Shown here piece after piece: positions 5,275 through 6,397 of a DNA stretch of 6,397 nt. The notes under the pieces were generated by a model. That model was not told the DNA's origin. It worked only from the letters and a program-made list of their open reading frames with translations, and ran no database searches. The stretch comes from JACDAN01 sp046729215 (GTDB lineage: Bacteria; Actinomycetota; Thermoleophilia; Gaiellales; Gaiellaceae): contig JBKPGE010000005.1 in assembly GCA_046729215.1 (NCBI GenBank), positions 1-6,397 of the forward strand. Reading direction: 5' to 3'. The translations under genes and the position numbers were made by a program. Each line of letters begins with the position of its first letter. Position 1 is the stretch's first letter.

Positions 5275-6397
5275 ATGATGCTCGCTCGGGCTTACGGGTG
5301 GATTCTCCGTGCTGCGCTCATCGTCGCGCTCGCACAAGCGGTGGTACTTGGCGCTCCCGGCGTCGTCCTGGCGCACGACGTCAACACCCCTGCGGGCCAC
5401 GGGGCCGAAGACGCGGTCGTTCACACCGCGGCGAGCGAGGTGCAGCTCAATCGCGGAACCACGATACGGTCGGCGTGGGCGTCGCAGGCGACCGATGCTG
5501 TAGTCGCGGCAGATCCCGGGCAAGTCGGGCAATGGGGCTCGGTCGTCAACTGGCCCGTCGTCGGTATCCATGTCGCGCTGCTTCCGAACGGCAAAGTGCT
5601 CGCTTGGGACTCCGTCGGCGATGCCGCGACCGAGACCTTCCCCGTTCATAACTTCACGAGAGCAACCATCTACGACCCGATCACGGGCACGCAGACACCC
5701 GCCACCGTCGATCAGGGCTACAACATCTTCTGCGCCGGTTTCGCGCACCTCTTCGACGGTTCGTTGTTCATCGCCGGCGGCAACAAGAACGCGCAACTCG
5801 AGGGCATCGTCAAGACGCATCTGTTCAACCCCGTGACCAGCGCCTGGAGCCTCGGTCCCGATATGGCGGCAGGTCGCTGGTATCCGTCGGTGACCCCACT
5901 GACGAACGGCGAGATGCTGATCACGGAAGGCGGTCCCGATACGCCGGAGGTGCGGAAGACCGATGGGACTCTGCGCACGCTGAGCACGGCGACGCTCAAC
6001 CTGCCGCTCTATCCCTGGATGGACGTTGCGCCCGACGGTCGCGTCTTCTACTCGGGGCCAGATCCGACGCTCCGCAAGCTCGACACCGCGGGCGGCGGTT
6101 CGTGGCAGACCTTCAGTCAGCGCGACGCCATCAACCGCGGCTACGGGAGCCACGCCGTCTATGACATCGGCAAGACGCTGGTGGCCGGCGGCGGGTCTTC
6201 ATCGAAGTCCGCGCTTGTGATCGACACCAACGGCGCCACGCCCTCGGTCTCGGCCACCGCGCCAATGGCGTTCGGCCGTCGTCAGCACAACCTCACCTTG
6301 CTTGCCGACGGGAGCGTCCTGGCCACCGGTGGCAACTCGACCGGAGCCTCACTGATCGACATGAACGGCGGCGTCTACAACGCGGAGCGGTGGGACC
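5275..6397 (+). CDS. Secreted galactose-oxidase/glyoxal-oxidase-like beta-propeller protein (3' end beyond window)
   Basis: Open from ATG 5275 (or the adjacent ATG 5278) to the right edge, 374 codons. Residues 1-33 form a signal peptide: R5 and R12, a hydrophobic stretch A13-L25, and a VLA cleavage site before H34. From about 87 there are kelch-like propeller repeats with an L.(D/N)G.V....GG pattern at 103-112, 159-170, 209-220, 251-262, 293-307 and 343-354. IFCAGF places C153, and RWYPS places Y203, where copper radical oxidases (galactose oxidase C228 and Y272) carry the Cys-Tyr crosslink. The axial Tyr-His and the last His ligand normally lie in the C-terminal third, which is outside the window. 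The likely role is extracellular oxidation of a sugar alcohol or aldehyde with peroxide release; substrate unknown, and a non-catalytic propeller is possible. GAGGG (5270-5274) abuts the first ATG, so the start is uncertain by one codon and the ribosome site is poorly spaced. Confidence 0.82.
   Translation, partial: MMLARAYGWILRAALIVALAQAVVLGAPGVVLAHDVNTPAGHGAEDAVVHTAASEVQLNRGTTIRSAWASQATDAVVAADPGQVGQWGSVVNWPVVGIHVALLPNGKVLAWDSVGDAATETFPVHNFTRATIYDPITGTQTPATVDQGYNIFCAGFAHLFDGSLFIAGGNKNAQLEGIVKTHLFNPVTSAWSLGPDMAAGRWYPSVTPLTNGEMLITEGGPDTPEVRKTDGTLRTLSTATLNLPLYPWMDVAPDGRVFYSGPDPTLRKLDTAGGGSWQTFSQRDAINRGYGSHAVYDIGKTLVAGGGSSSKSALVIDTNGATPSVSATAPMAFGRRQHNLTLLADGSVLATGGNSTGASLIDMNGGVYNAERWD

Noticed and set aside
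5209..6153. Minus-strand open frame of 314 codons opposite the propeller gene
   Set aside because: The opposite strand encodes a clear signal peptide and repeated propeller motifs; the antisense translation shows no recognisable domain.

Overview
The window is high-GC bacterial DNA with mostly G/C third codon positions, GTG and probably CTG starts, and long antisense open frames that are by-products of the GC bias. Together with the protein types (actinobacterial-style glycogen debranching enzyme, DGPF/YCII protein, serine-type dienelactone hydrolase, radical-copper-oxidase-like propeller), this suggests an actinobacterium, perhaps a deep soil lineage such as Thermoleophilia. That placement is inference; no rRNA or marker gene is present.

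Layout. 1-2212 (minus): an NADP-type short-chain dehydrogenase followed, with stop and start overlapping as TAATG, by an amylo-alpha-1,6-glucosidase-type glycogen debranching enzyme that runs off the left edge. 2213-2279: a 67-base divergent spacer. 2280-2594 (plus): a small dimeric alpha/beta-barrel (ABM-like) protein whose 3' end overlaps the next gene tail to tail. 2563-5156 (minus): a four-gene run, read in the order dienelactone-hydrolase-family protein, alpha/beta hydrolase, DGPF/YCII protein, second alpha/beta hydrolase. 5157-5274: a 118-base divergent spacer. 5275-6397 (plus): a secreted galactose-oxidase/glyoxal-oxidase-like beta-propeller that runs off the right edge.

How they fit together. 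The debranching enzyme points to glycogen or alpha-glucan breakdown. The four-gene minus run looks like small-molecule ester or lactone hydrolysis rather than a recognisable pathway. Its last two genes appear to have their own promoter: a TGTCGA-N17-CGTC element resembling the ECF42 sigma-factor target signature lies just upstream of the DGPF gene, the kind of gene ECF42 factors are known to control. The second hydrolase probably starts at a CTG three bases after the DGPF stop. The first gene of the run has a -10-like TAGACT eight bases before its GTG and no Shine-Dalgarno sequence, as in leaderless transcripts.

I found no mobile element, CRISPR array, tRNA, rRNA or obvious defence or biosynthetic cluster. 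Most of the window is ordinary accessory metabolism; the best leads are the promoter architecture and the propeller oxidase.
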